This document shows, in pieces, positions 24,840 through 36,759 of a stretch of 64,000 bases of DNA. Source of the stretch: Glebionis coronaria (lineage: Eukaryota; Streptophyta; Magnoliopsida; Asterales; Asteraceae); the NCBI GenBank assembly GCA_025667525.1, contig CM046874.1, positions 664,472,963-664,536,962 on the forward strand, in the 5' to 3' direction. How positions within the stretch are numbered: the stretch's first letter is position 1; each line of letters begins with the position of its first letter. The notes beneath the pieces were generated by a model. The model was not told where the DNA came from. It saw nothing but the letters and a program-made list of their open reading frames with translations, and made no database searches. The position numbers and the translations under genes are program-made.

Positions 24840-25475
24840 TTAGTTTCTCATTTTGATCTCCTCAATTCTATCCAAAATATATCCGGAGTCAGATTGTTGA
24901 GTATTTTTTAGATCTTCGATGAGTGTTTCTAAATTAAGCCCAGTTCTCATAAGTCCTTCTCTCAGTTCAGCGTTCTCCTTATCAAGTCTTGCCATCACTA
25001 CTTCGAAATGATGCATTCTTCTACTCAGTTTAATATTATGGCGTCGGGTAACGTTCATTTTATATTCCAACTGCGTAAAATGCTCTTTAATTTATTTTCT
25101 TCCCCTTATTAATTTTCTAACATTACTTTCTACTCTTCTAAAAGCTTCTAAGGATATTTCATCGAGATGACTTGCAATTGCAGATATTTGCCAGTCGTGC
25201 TTTTCAAAAATCCGTGCTCCAGATACCTCTTTAGTTTCATAAGGCTCTTCGCGACTTCGATTGGGAGACGAATAAAGATCCCTAGGTAACAGAAAATGAG
25301 ACGTAGGTGAAGGTGTAATATTCATCACTTCATTTTGATGTGAGAAATATTCTTGTACTTCAGGGGTATCGTTAAAAGACAAATTCAGAACGCGCACATT
25401 TGTGGAAGATGGAGTGAATATCGGGATTTCTCTTTCATCATCGTCACAGATGAGAATATAGGTGGAAGTATACAT
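24840..25475 (-). pseudogene. Leader ORF between the 5' LTR and gag of the chromovirus
   Basis: One frame of 212 codons is interrupted by a single TAA at 25094-25092. The first part is acidic (ICDDDEREIPIF) and ends in a basic stretch (RRVESNVRKLIRGRK). The second part is helical, with a coiled-coil look (HFEVVMARLDKENAELREG). It resembles neither Gag nor Pol. Extra ORFs are known in some plant gypsy elements, but I do not recognise this one. It may be a real accessory gene or a chance frame in a 1.1-kb leader; the coding-like composition on one strand favours a gene. Confidence 0.45.
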
Positions 25476-25621
25476 CCTTGTAGTTTCTATAACATAATAA
25501 CATAAGATATGCTACTAAAGGGATAAAAATCTTACGTTGGCGCTGCTGATGGCTGATGGTATTGAATTTTAAAAATCTCAGTCACAGTTTAGGAAAAACC
25601 TTATTCTCTATAACTGCAAGT

Positions 25622-25634
25622 TATGATGCCAATC
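25622..25634 (-). other. Decayed primer-binding site of the chromovirus
   Basis: The - strand reads TTGGCATCATAAC two bases after the 5' LTR. It matches TGGTATCAGAGC at nine of twelve positions. Confidence 0.5.
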
Positions 25635-28600
25635 TATAACACCCCTATTTTTACCATATAGCAATGGAAGCTAATCTGGGGTATTCCTTCATTGTACCAT
25701 AGTCACAATAATATAAAATGCCAAAAAGAAATTTTTATAAAACAAAATGTTATCATTCATTTATTTAAATCAGAGTTAATAAACAATTGTACATACACTG
25801 TACAAACACAGGTTTCCCAAAGATCTTGTTTTATTGATGGAATGATAACTTATTCAAGACACAACCCTTCGCAGCACGCCAATCTTCATTCACCTGAGAT
25901 ATATGCTTAAAGTCAACACAAAGGTTGAGTGAATTTATAGGTTTTAAACATCATTTGAATACAAGCATGACTCTCGGGCTACAGTGTTATACACCCAGTT
26001 TTAAATTCATCGATTCTTATTTCAAGCTCATGACCCGCGACTAGACATTATCAAAAAAATCCAACAAATTGCCCTTAAGCAGGAAGATTGCCAGACTATC
26101 CTGAATTTTAGCAAAATAAAGCATATCTGTTTAGCCTAGGAATAGACCATTAACTGCTAGCAAGTGCGACTTGCCCAGCTAGGAGATGTTAGTCTCCAAT
26201 AGTACTATTCACGATATTAGCGCTCATTAAATGATTAGCGGTTCACGATTAAAATTGGACTTTTGATGGCAACAAGTAAACATAGTGTCAATAATCATAT
26301 AGGCAACATACAAAAACACTTGTATTCTAGTTTTGCATATATCCCCCTCAAGGGTTATCAAATTGTTTGTAAGCTTTTAAAAGTGAGGCTATAAACTCAC
26401 CTTATCCTATAGAGTCTTTTTGATTATCCAACCACAACATTCTCACAGAATTTGGACTAACACACAATATGCATATATATCAAGTGTTAGTCCCTGAGTT
26501 CAATCTCTTTATATAACATTATTTGATTGAATTATTTTGGAGTAATAGTATCATTGTTCGGGCCATCATACTTAGAAGCCATTCTATAAACGTTTGAGGA
26601 GCGAGGGCACTTTAAATCGTAAACCCAACCACTCAGTCAGAACGTAATATCGAGATAGAACATCTTTGTACAAAGCTCCCTACTAACATGACACAATATA
26701 TTTTATTACATTTTGAGTTTAAATATTGGAAAAAATAGCCCTTGTTTTTATAGTTTGGTGTATTTACACTTTTTACCCTTTAAGTATATAGTTTCATAAA
26801 TTGTAATTTCAACCTTCAATGTTTAACCTTAGGGTCTAAAATTTTACAATATTTATTCATATAGTTTTTACTTTCATAAAATGACACTTTTGGCCCAGAA
26901 TGATTTATAGTTTCAGAATTGACAGTTTTAGTCCCTAAACTTGTAAAAATCACATAACAAGCTCAAAAATGATCCAAATGATCTAGGATTTGAAAAAACG
27001 TTTATGAACACATTTATAATCATAATAAAAACATTTCTTTAGAACTATAGCTTTTGAAATAGCTCCTTATGGCTTCTTATGAACACAACTTGCGATCAAA
27101 GCTTCAAGAGCTTCAATGGCTAGCTTCTAGACCTGGTTTTTGGTCTTATGGGATGTCCTAAGACGTATATAGAGGTTTAAATGGATAATGGGTAGGAGAT
27201 ACAAAGAACACGGGGTGCAAGTTTCAAATGAAGCATATACGCCCCTATTTATACTTGTTTTCACCCTTAGCCTCCAAGTTAAGTATCTAGACGTGTAAGA
27301 AGGATATAGGGATGACTAATGAAGGCTAGTGAAGATCTACACAAGTTTATAGGTCATATCTTAGTCCTAATATTTCCTTGTGGTTCAAAATAGGTCACTG
27401 CATACATAGGATAAGAATGGTGATGTGTAGCATGCAAGGAGGTGATCCACCTACTTGTCATACTCCTAAAATATCTTAGGATTCATAAATATTAGGTTTT
27501 TAAACTTGGAATGGAGGGAAATGGTTTGAAAATGTGTTTTGGAGGGAAATTACAAAACCAGATCCAAAAACTAGGGCTTATAACTTATGTTTTGTGTTTT
27601 TGGTGATTAGGGACTTAGGAAAGTGATTAGTGAATTATGAAGTCTTAATTAGGGTTTAGACATTCTATTTAAGATATGGGTCCTTGGTTTGAAGTTTAAC
27701 AAAGGTTTGATGTGAAAATAGGAAGTATACATTCGTAGATTAGGGTTTTCTAGTGATCTAGGGTTTAATATTAGTAAATGTGATTATCCTCCTCTTAGCT
27801 AATGATGTAAACTTAATTTAGGTCCTAGACATTGTGTCTTATGTTTCCAAAGATTTCTTACACTTGGATTAAGGGTTTAGTTTAGGTAAACATGTCTAAA
27901 GAGTGAAATACCTATTTTGACCTAATTTACAAGTCATGCATTGAAATCTTGTACCTTGTGCATTAGGGTACTTGTACATTGTCTTAATATAATTTTATAA
28001 CCTTAATGAAGTCCTATGAGTATTTTTAGACTTGTCCTTAAAGAACTAGGTAATGATTCCATGTAGATTTCTTAATATTAGGGTTTTTAGGTCATTAATC
28101 CTAATGATTTTCTAACTTGGGTAATTAGGGTTTATATCTTAATTTACACTTATTATAAGTCTTATATAGTATTTTTATGACTTCTATGGGTTCTACATTC
28201 TTAGTTTAAGGGTTTATATGAGTTGATCATATTCTAGGGTTGTTTAAATAAGCTTAAGGTTTCATGCTTTGAAAACTTATACTTTATGCTTTAATAATTT
28301 GTAACTTGGTTTAAGATAAATGTATGATTATATTATGATACTAAGTTGAGTTTTATGTTTTGTTGCAAAATATTAGAGTCTAATTCATTATAGGTTGGAT
28401 TTTATATGCTAATCTTGGCTTTAGGTCATTTTCTTGTAATTAGCTTGTGATTAGTGAATGTTAGTGTTTTATGATTATTTATCTTTTCTTTATATGGTGG
28501 ATTAGAATTAGTGTAAAGTGTTTGATAATAGTACATTGTTACTTTGTGGTTACATTGCTTGATATATTAGTTTATAAGGGATTTCTAGGGTTTCTATGGG

Positions 28601-28849
28601 AATTTAGGGTATCCTTGTTATATTTGAGTTGTTCTTATTCATTATTTATTCATATGATAACTTTTAGAACTCAGACTTGATATATACATAGTGTTTACAA
28701 CATATAGGCATATGTTGATGTGGCAATTCTGATAGTGAGATCCATAAGTCAGTCATGTAGTATAGTGAAAATGCAAAAATTTCTGAGTAAAATCACCTCT
28801 TTATTTATGAACATGGATTTTAAATTAACCAAAACTACTGGATGTTATA
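25635..28849 (-). repeat. 5' LTR of the chromovirus
   Basis: 3215 bp, starting TATAACACC and ending TGTTATA on the + strand. It is co-linear with 13725-17148 but lacks about 195 bp near 27060, with GAAAT at the break. Many substitutions separate the two LTRs, so this insertion is much older than the element nested in it. Confidence 0.85.
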
Positions 28850-29750
28850 AAATGTATGCACACACAGTATTCAGATCTATTCTAGCTGGTGTAAGGCCTG
28901 GTGAAACAAGTTTGGATGTGTCAGCGGCTGAAGATGATCCGCTAACATGTGAAATCAATCCGCTGACATGTGAATTATTATCAGCGGCTGAAGAATCATG
29001 GTTAGAGACAAAGGCCATGTTTCTAGGTGTTGAAGTAGATGAACTATTTAACATTGCTTCAGGATCCATAATCTTCAATTGATTATAGATCTCATCGAAG
29101 GATATTTCCTTGTGACTTTTGGTAGCAAGAATTAATTTGGTGTGGATTTCCCAAGCTTCACCAAGAGATCCAAGAAAAGCAGCATTGATATCTTCTTCTT
29201 CAAAATCCAATCCCATGAATGACAATTTGCTAGTGAGATCTTGAAGACGACTTCTGACTTCACTTAACTTTTCATTAGGAAACTCTTTAAATATAGTAAA
29301 CTTCTTCACCAGTTGCTTTTTCCTTTCTTTTAGAGTGTCTTCATTACCAACATATGTAGTTTCAACGGCTTCCCAAAGCTCTTTAGCAGATTCATGCTTC
29401 CTAAACTTAAATTTCTATTTTGGACCAAGATCCAATTTAAGACAACTCAAAGATTTCATGGCATTCCTGCTATTAGCTATTTCTGTAGCAGAAGTAGCTC
29501 TTCCATCTTGAGGACTTGATGCTTCACCAGCCTTAGCACCATCTTTGATTCTTTGAGCTATTACATCTACTATCTTTTTCTCCTTATCAAAGGTGTTTCC
29601 ATACTCAATAATCTCCCAGAGGACATAGTTGTCGACTTGGAGATATTGTTGAAAACTAAATTTCCATAGTTCAAAGTTGTCGGGGTCTAGCATGGGAATA
29701 TTGAGGTTGTGATTGGTGGATGAAAGTAGGATCTCAGATGAGGTAGACAT
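28850..29750 (-). pseudogene. gag: Copia-1 Gag, N-terminal part
   Basis: The ATG at 29750 (MSTSSEILL) is about 80 bp after the primer site. The frame has one TAG at 29417-29415 and then continues (KHESAKELWEAVETTYVGNED, FKEFPNEKLSEVRSRLQDL), typical of the copia Gag capsid domain. The last part carries Ser-Ala-Ala-Asp motifs and ends at VCAYI, where the chromovirus enters. Gag continues at 13724. Confidence 0.82.
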
Positions 29751-29818
29751 GGTGATTTTGTGATTAGGGTTTAGTGCGATTTAGGGTTTGTGTTCTTTAG
29801 ATCAAAGTTCCTCAACAA

Positions 29819-29830
29819 GCTCTGATACCA
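29819..29830 (-). other. Primer-binding site of copia-1
   Basis: The - strand reads TGGTATCAGAGC two bases after the 5' LTR. Confidence 0.92.
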
Positions 29831-29832
29831 CT

Positions 29833-30314
29833 TGTTGATCCCAAACTTAGATCTGTTTAGCTTTGTTTTAACGAGATTAAATCAAGTGAAATACGTAGAG
29901 AAACTTTGTGTTTGAAACAATCTAAGTACTATGCAGAATTAATACTTAGAACAAAGAACAACCAAATACCAAACTTTCAACTTTGATTATCAATAATCAC
30001 GGCTTACAAAGATATTGAAAGTCTTATCAAGCAATAAACCCTAAGGCCTCATTTTGTAGATGTAAGGAGCCTTCAACATAAAGCTAAGTATCGACTATTC
30101 TAGGAAGATATTAAACTTATAAACATAAGAAATACAATATTCTAATAAATCTTCCTAACTTATACAAAACAAGTTGACTTAACAGCTAATGATCTTTCAC
30201 AATGGCTTGACCTTATCTTGTCAGTGTCTTGATTGTCAGCGGCTTGATTTCCCTTATCAGCGTCTTGAATCCCTTTGTCAGCGGCTAGTGACTTAGATAA
30301 TTTTATTCTCAACG
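29833..30314 (-). repeat. 5' LTR of copia-1
   Basis: 482 bp. The + strand starts TGTTGATCCC next to the primer site. The far end reads ...CTCAACG, where CTCAACA would be canonical, so one end base has probably changed. Four TCAGCGKCTTGA-like units lie at 30221-30290. The 3' LTR is outside the window, so the far limit rests on the end motif and on Helitron sequence resuming. Confidence 0.65.
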
Positions 30315-31459
30315 GGGACTTTAGTGAAGCTTGTTAGCAGGACGGTTCTCTTCCTAAAACCTTCCACGTTAGTGTAACCTTTTTTATGACATCTTGGAGA
30401 TTGTGATACAGATCTACCCGTAGTGATCCTTGGTTGTTCCGCGTCCATTTAAGGTGTCGTTCCTCCACTGCTGCAAATGGGTCAACTAAATATTGTTGGA
30501 ATATCCTGCCACCTCTATCCAAAGTTGTTTTTGGTTATTCTGTTGCTGAATTATGTAAGTGTAATACTCCTTCATGGACACAAAACCACGTTTGGTTTTG
30601 CGCACACCAATATTTATGCAGTATAGTATCTTTTCATGGAAACCGTCTTCGCCATAGGGAAATAATAGTGGGATATATCTTTTTAGGTATGAAATTCTTT
30701 GTGGCTCATCGTGTTTCTTGGTTACAATGATATCTCTTGAAGTTTCTCCGTCGCCAAAATCATTGGCAATTAAAGCTTCAGCTTCAGGAACCGTTAGTGT
30801 GTTATACTGCCTTCCTGATGTCCGTTCGCTCATTAGATGTAGTTCTATATTTGCTGAGTCATGCGAGTGACACCAATCTTAGGACATTCAGATGCTCTTG
30901 AAATGGGGCTTGTCCTATCAAACATGTGTATCAGTCCTGTTACGACAGTTTCATCCATTGCATCGCATGATTCCTTATCAAGGAAGGCGTTCACCATAGT
31001 TTTTGCTTCATTTTGTTTAAAAAAAAAATAAAGCTGAGTGTATCTGGGTTGGAAGCCTTCTATAGGAAAGAGAGAACCTATCCGATGATAAGTTTGTCCG
31101 TTTATCTTGAATGTGTATAGAACCCTCCCAGTGTTTACCAAATGATCTATTCTTGCTCCAAAAGATGTAAACAAAAGTATCCCATTGTAGATTCTAATCT
31201 AGTCTCTAAATTTTATTGTTGAGGGTTTACAAAATCGACGAAGTTGTTTAATGGTGGAGGGGTTTCTCGGTATTGGGGTAATAGGACTTTACCTTCTTGA
31301 CAACAAAGCGAGAATGTTGGATTAGTAGCTCTATAACCCTTGTCTTTTCTCTCCTCCTACCACAACTGGGCATGGAAATTGTGACATTCATACGATGGTG
31401 GTCTAAGATCATGGTAAGCCACTGCAACACCTTTTTTAAACGAGTGATGAACGTAATAT
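30315..31459 (-). pseudogene. Helitron Rep/helicase N-terminal relic
   Basis: Fragments in shifted - strand frames line up in order with the Helitron-like N-terminal region of plant Helitron proteins. A decayed CCxxGKV..LP stretch (VKKVKSYYPNTEKPLHH) is followed by LFTSFGARIDHLVNTG, YTFKINGQTYHRIGSL, QLYFF, TLTVPEAEALIANDFGDG, RDIIV, IPLLFPYGEDGFH and FQQYLVDPFAAVEERHLKW. The Rep HUH site and helicase would lie further left, beyond copia-1, and are not seen. Helitrons move by rolling-circle replication. This copy is dead and split by copia-1 and copia-2. Confidence 0.8.
31455..31459. repeat. Target duplication, left copy, of copia-2
   Basis: AATAT here and at 37518-37522 flank copia-2 exactly. 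Confidence 0.9.
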
Positions 31460-32203
31460 TGTTGGTGTTTACTTCGTCCCAACCAGGGTATAGATAATCA
31501 ATCCTAGCTACGTACCAAAACAATGGTTATCGGATATCACTTGGAATCATGTAATCACTTTCCAAAGTAAATTATTCGACCCTAATGCCTGGGTATCACG
31601 AATACCTACTTGGGATAAGACCAAATGCTGTTAATGATTTAGGCACAAATCACTAACCCTTTTGCTGTTATGTGTTTCTTGTTTCTGTATCCTTTTCATG
31701 CAAGTCACAATCACCTATTTATAGGTGTAGTACTCAAACCCTAGTCAATGGAAATAAGAGGAATTAACGGCCAATTAATCTCCTCTTAATGTGCTCCATA
31801 ATACCAGGAAAGTGGTTACAAGACCAATTAAACGTGGTCATTAACTCCACATGAATGGGTCAAAGATCGTTACAAGTTCAGCTCCAGCGTTTGTCTATTC
31901 TTCAGTCCCACTGAAGCATCAGCTACCCCTGAAGGGTGTTTCCGCTGAAGCCTTCAGTACTGAAGAAGACATGCTGATGAGTAAACACTGAAGACAAGTC
32001 TTCAGTGAAGTTACTCCTTGATGAATACCTTCAGTCCAGAGTTACACTCTCCGAAGATCATCAGCGATGCTGAACAAACTCAGCGATGCTGAACAAACTT
32101 TAACCACAATAAGAGTCTGGGAGGGACTTGTGGGTGTACACTCCGTACCTCCTTCCCCATTCACCAGTATGAACTAACCCACAATTGAACTATATTTCCA
32201 ACA
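31460..32203 (-). repeat. 3' LTR of copia-2
   Basis: TGTTGG...CCAACA, repeated at 36760-37517 with several substitutions and small indels. Confidence 0.92.
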
Positions 32204-32216
32204 TTTTTCCCCAATA
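32204..32216 (-). other. Polypurine tract of copia-2
   Basis: The - strand reads TATTGGGGAAAAA directly before the LTR. Confidence 0.7.
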
Positions 32217-32713
32217 TAGTACAATTCCTTTTGCATGAAAGTTAACATTAAATAAACTAGTGCATAAATGAAAATATCCTAAGGATTGAATTTCCATCTT
32301 AGTACATCACTTCAAACATTCGAGAATTAGGGTATTCTAAGAATTGAACCATTTAAATACTTTGAATACCTGAAGATAAAATACACACAAGTTTTCAAAT
32401 ACATAACAACTCCTGACACTACTAGCCATGTGTCCATATCCAAATTCATAAATGTTGTAAGAGCCAAGTCCATGCTCCATAAGGCAGCGAAACCTCAACA
32501 TTTACATAGGTGGTTCCTCTTTAGTTCATGCTCTTGCTTCAACACTTTTTCAAAGAAATTAACCATTGAGAAGTTTATAACTTCATCCTCCTTCAGCAAG
32601 TACAAGCACATCCTTGGGATGATATACATGTGCTTTAGTCCTCTGAATGTTCAGCTTTCCACATTGAACTCAGCTCCCAAGTTTCCTCAGGAGGGAGTTG
32701 GGTGTCCTAGCAT

Positions 32714-34217
32714 TCAGTTACTAGAGTGGACTTTTAAACCCATCCCATCAGCAGACTTTATAACCAAGTCTCTAGCCAATCCCTTCGTCAAGTGATCAAC
32801 TATATTTTGTTGAGACCTCACAAACTCTATTGAAATCACACCATTCATGATTAGCTCACGAATCATGCTATGTCTAACACCTAAGTGTCTAGACATACCA
32901 TTGTACATTTGGCTATATGCCTTAGCCAATGTAGCTGCACTATCACAACGGATAGAAATGGGTGCCATAGGTTTGACCCACAATGGAATCTCAAGAAGCA
33001 AGTTTCTCAACCATTCAGCTTCTTTGCCAGCAGCTGCTAGAGCCACAAACTCAGATTCCATGGTAGAACTAGTAATGCAAGTTTGCTTCTTGGATGCCCA
33101 AGAAATTGCACCACCATCAAGTAGGAATACCCAGCTACTGGTGGATGAATTATCCTCGGTATTGCTGATCCAACTTGCATTAGTGTAACCTTCCAACACT
33201 AATGGATATCCAGTATATGACAAACAATAATCCATCGTTCCTTTCAAATACTTTAGTACTCTCTGAATTGCTTGCCAATGCTGAGTACTAGGATTACTAG
33301 TGTACCTACTCAGTTTACCCAGAACAAATGCAATGTCAGGCCTAGTACTAGTCATGGCATACATCAAGCAACCAATTACCCTAGAATACTCAAGCTGGGA
33401 GACAGTCAGACCATTGTTAGGCATCAGTTTCTCACTTGTATCCATAGGTGTACTCACTAGAGTACAATCAAAGTGATTAAATTTCTTTAGTACCTTCTCA
33501 ATGTAATGAGACTGAGAAATTACAATACCATCACTTTCATGTTTGATCCTTATACCAAGGATAACATCAGCCTCCCCCATGTCTTTCATGGAGAACTTTG
33601 ATGACAAAAGTTCCTTTGTCTGATCAACCTTAGCTTGGTCAGTACCAAAGATTAACATGTCATTAACATATAGGCAAATGATGTCTCCTTTACCAGATTC
33701 GTCAAATTTGCTATATACACATTTGTCAGCTTGGTTAAGTGAATAACCATTAGACAAGACCACTTCATCAAACTTCTGGTGCCATTGCTTAGGTGCCTGC
33801 TTCAGTCCATATAAGGACTTAATCAGTTTATACACCTTGCCTTCATGACCAGGCATGATGAAACCTAGAGGTTGGTTCATGTAAACTTCCTCATCCAAAT
33901 CACCATTTAAGAATGGTGTCTTCACATCCATCTGATGAATAAACAGATTGTGAATACTTGCTAGAGCAATCAGCATTCTTATGGTACTGATACGTGCTAC
34001 TGGATCATAAGTATCAAAATAGTTTATCCCTGACTAGCCTTGCCTTGAACTTTTCAACAGTTCCATCTACCTTCATTTTCCTTTTGAAAATCCATTTGTT
34101 ACCAAGTGGATTGCAACTAGGAGGTATATCAACCAACACCCAAGTGTTGTTGCGCATGATGAAATCCATCTCATCATTTATTGCTTCTTTCCAGAAAGCA
34201 ACATCTTGGGACTTCAT
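32714..34217 (-). pseudogene. pol: Copia-2 reverse transcriptase and RNase H
   Basis: The first fragment, 34217-34014, holds the RT start (NTWVLVDIP, NPLGNKWIFKRK). A frame change near 34000 leads into the 420-codon frame 33976-32714 with DVKTPFLNGDLDEEVYM, SLYGLKQAPKQWHQKFD and the active-site motif, which reads YVNDMLIFG where YVDDMLIFG is usual. RNase H follows (SSTSSWVFLL, SSTMESEFVALAAAGKEAEWL, IRCDSAATLAKA, RHLGVRHSMIREL). The Asp-to-Asn change at the RT site should abolish polymerisation by itself. Confidence 0.9.
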
Positions 34218-35224
34218 TGCTTCAGCAAATGTTTTGGGATCATCCTCAACATTAAAGCAATAGGAGTATTGATCAGAGACCTCATCCCTTGTTCCTTCAA
34301 TTAAATATAACTGAAATTCAGGCCCAAAGTTCTTGGAGCTCTATGCCTTGTGCTTCTTCTAAGCTCAGGCTCACGTTGCTGAACCACAACCTCATCAGTG
34401 ACCCTTTCAGGTTCCACTGAAGCACCAATGCTCTCAGCTCCCGCAAGATTCCTAAGGCTTGGTCTGGGGACTGATGAGAACCTAGTCTCATCAAAGTTTA
34501 CATCCCTTGATTCAATGATTGAGTTTATTGAAACTGAATCATTAGGTTCAATAACATATAACCTATAAGCCTTGGAATGCTCAGCATATCCAACAAAGAT
34601 GCATTCAATGCCTCTTTCACCTAAGGTTTTCACCTTTGGATCAGGGAGTCTTACAACAGCCCTACAACCCCAAACTTTGAGATAGTTCAAGTTTGGTTTC
34701 CTTTTAGTCCAGAGTTCATAAGGGGTAATTCTGTTCCTTTTGTTGGGAACCCTATTTAGTAAATAGCAAGCTGTTAACATAGCTTCACCCCACAACCCTT
34801 GACTCAATCCTGAATAGGATAACATGGAATTAACCATCTCTTTTAGTACTCTATTTTCCTCTTAGATATACCATTTTGCTAAGGGGTATAGGGAGCAGTC
34901 GTTTCATGGATAATATCAACAGACTGAAAATACTGAGCATCCATGTACTCACCTCCCCTATCAGTCCTTAATCTTTTGATTTGGACTCGTTTTTTGTAAT
35001 TAAACTTCAGTTTTAAATACTTTAAATTTATCTAATGCTTCATCCTTAGTATGTAACAAGTAAACATAGCAAAACCTAGAAGCATCATCAATAAATGTTA
35101 CTAAGTATTTCTTATTCCCTAATGAGGGAGTAGCATGCAAATCACATAGGTCACTGTGGATTAGCTCCAAAACTTCAGTTTCACGTTTTACATCTTGAAA
35201 TGGTTTCTTAGTTATTTTGTTCAA
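34218..35224 (-). pseudogene. pol: Copia-2 integrase
   Basis: The core starts in 35224-35000 (VLELIHSDLCDLHATPS, VTFIDDASRFCYVY). It continues in another frame with RTDRGGEYMDAQYF and PYTP, then TAG, then QNGIS near 34870, and resumes at 34837 (LWGEAMLTACYLLNRVPNK, PYELWTKRKPNLNYLKVWGC). The Asp-Asp-Glu core is therefore broken by a stop just before the Glu segment and by frameshifts. The C-terminal linker is acidic and ends in RRSTRHRAPR, as in many copia elements. Confidence 0.85.
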
Positions 35225-35233
35225 TATGCAAGT

Positions 35234-35788
35234 CTAACACTTTTCAGTGTCCATGTCAAATGCTGGGATTAACCCATCCTTCGACATATCTTGCATCCTC
35301 TTAAAGTGGACATGCCCCAGCCTAGCATGCCATAGTGAAGAATCCTTCAGTTTACTTGAGGGTACTGAGGCTGAACAAATATTTGCACTACCAGCACTCA
35401 CTGAGTTAATGCTGGTGGTTGTTTCAATATTAAGCCTAAACATTTGATTGCTCAAATAACCAAAACCAATAAACACCCCATGTTTGGATAAAACAAATTT
35501 ATTAGATTCAATCACTTGTTTATGACCACAATTATTCAAAACACTACTAGAAACCAAATTCTTCCTAATATTGGGAACATGCAAAACATTAAACAATCTA
35601 ACAATATTTCCAGAACTAAACTTAAGACCTACACAACCACGTCCATGCACTAGGGCTGTTGACTCATTTCCCATGTGAAGAATAGATCCATCATTCAGTG
35701 ACTCATAAGTCTTGAACCAGCATCTATCTTTACACACATGTGTAGTTGCTCCAGAATCAACCCACCACGCAACATCATCATCCTGCAC
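35234..35788 (-). CDS. pol: Copia-2 protease and pre-integrase region, fragment
   Basis: The 184-codon frame contains the protease site DSGATTHVC, the flap-like region (HGRGCVGLKF) and the GAG-pre-integrase zinc part (LWHARLGHVHFKRM). It ends in TAG directly after EKC, before ILNKITKKPF of the integrase zinc region. The protease centre looks intact; the fragment cannot be made without the upstream Gag frame. Confidence 0.82.
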   Translation of the reverse strand: MQDDDVAWWVDSGATTHVCKDRCWFKTYESLNDGSILHMGNESTALVHGRGCVGLKFSSGNIVRLFNVLHVPNIRKNLVSSSVLNNCGHKQVIESNKFVLSKHGVFIGFGYLSNQMFRLNIETTTSINSVSAGSANICSASVPSSKLKDSSLWHARLGHVHFKRMQDMSKDGLIPAFDMDTEKC

Positions 35789-35824
35789 AAAATAAGCTTC
35801 AGATACATATGTAACATAATAAAT

Positions 35825-36731
35825 CTAGAGAGATTCATTAAACATATTCTGACCTTTCAGTGTTGTATTGTTAGAACCAATCACTGAACCTTTTGTGCCT
35901 GATCCACTAGCTTTGCTGCCAGTATAACACCTTTGCAATCCCTTCTGAAGTGTCCAAGTTTCCCACACTTTCACAAGCCACTGATGACTTCTTGTTAGGG
36001 TTTGCTTTGGTGTTATCCTGATGCTTACGTTTGCCCTTGTTGTCATTGTACCTGATGGAGTTGTTATGCTCCACCATATTGACAACTGATGAACCAACAA
36101 CATTGTTGCTCTTTGGCTTGTCACTTTCATGCACCCTGAGGGATTCCTCAATGCGCAAATGACTGCCCAACTCAACAAGAGTTAATTCCTCCTTCTTATG
36201 TTTCAAGGTATGCTTGAAATCTTTCCAAGAAGGAGGTAATTTGTCAATGACACAAGAGACCTGAATGGTCTCATCCATGTTCATTTTATGTTGTGTAAAT
36301 CTACCAAGTATTCTAAGAAGTTCATTGTATTGTTCCATGACTGGTCTTGAATCAGTCATTTTGTAATTTGTGAAATTACTCACAAGGAACTTCTTACTTG
36401 ATGCATCTTCAGCCATATATTTGGCTTCCAAGGAATCCCATAGTTCTTTACCAGATTCAGAATTTTGGTAAATATCAAATAAGAAATCAGACATACCATT
36501 AAGAATAGTACCACGATACACATAGTCGTCATTCTCCCATTTGCTCCTTTTCCTCAGTTCCTCCAAAGTAGCATCATCACCACCATCAGGAATAGGAGTT
36601 GTCAGCACATACACCACACTCATCGTTGAAAGAAGAAAGTGCATCTTCTTTTGCCATCTCCTGAAATCCACCCCTTCAAACTTATCCAGCTTGGAGAAGT
36701 TAGCCACCATTTGCTTCATAGCAGCCGCCAT
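35825..36731 (-). CDS. gag: Copia-2 Gag
   Basis: The ATG at 36731 lies only 28 bases from the LTR edge. The frame is open for 274 codons: FSKLDKFEGVDFRRWQKKMH, FDIYQNSESGKELWDSLEAK, EQYNELLRILGRF, IDKLPPSWKDFKHTLKHK. It is a standard copia Gag capsid region, then a basic region. The zinc knuckle CGKLGHFRRDC is readable only in another frame at about 35935-35967, and its first Cys codon is now a stop, so a frameshift precedes it. Gag forms the particle in the cytoplasm. Confidence 0.85.
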
Positions 36732-36759
36732 TGATTATCACAAAATAATTTACTTTGAT

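Larger units (their letters stand above)
13725..28849 (-). mobile_element. Tekay/Del-type chromovirus (Ty3/gypsy) with 3.2-3.4 kb LTRs
   Basis: Long direct repeats 13725-17148 and 25635-28849 flank a - strand order of leader ORF, gag, protease, RT, RNase H, integrase and a chromodomain-like tail. It is inserted in the Gag frame of copia-1 and carries a smaller LTR element at 20626-23514. The chromodomain-type end of integrase and the RT wording place it with Tekay/Del chromoviruses. Confidence 0.88.
8149..30314 (-). mobile_element. Ty1/copia element 'copia-1', split by three insertions
   Basis: Reading the - strand from the right: 5' LTR (29833-30314), tRNA-Met primer site, Gag N-terminus (29750-28850), chromovirus insertion (13725-28849), Gag middle (13724-12341), Harbinger-like insertion (10531-12340), Gag end and protease, then integrase to 8149, where the Tat element interrupts. 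RT and RNase H should continue left of the Tat element, outside the window. Each junction is supported by the same protein resuming on the far side. Confidence 0.85.

Noticed and set aside
28720..29082. 120-codon + strand frame
   Set aside because: Crosses the LTR edge and lies opposite the copia-1 Gag frame; antisense shadow.
32430..32795. 121-codon + strand frame
   Set aside because: Lies partly opposite copia-2 RNase H and in the 3' non-coding part; no domain.
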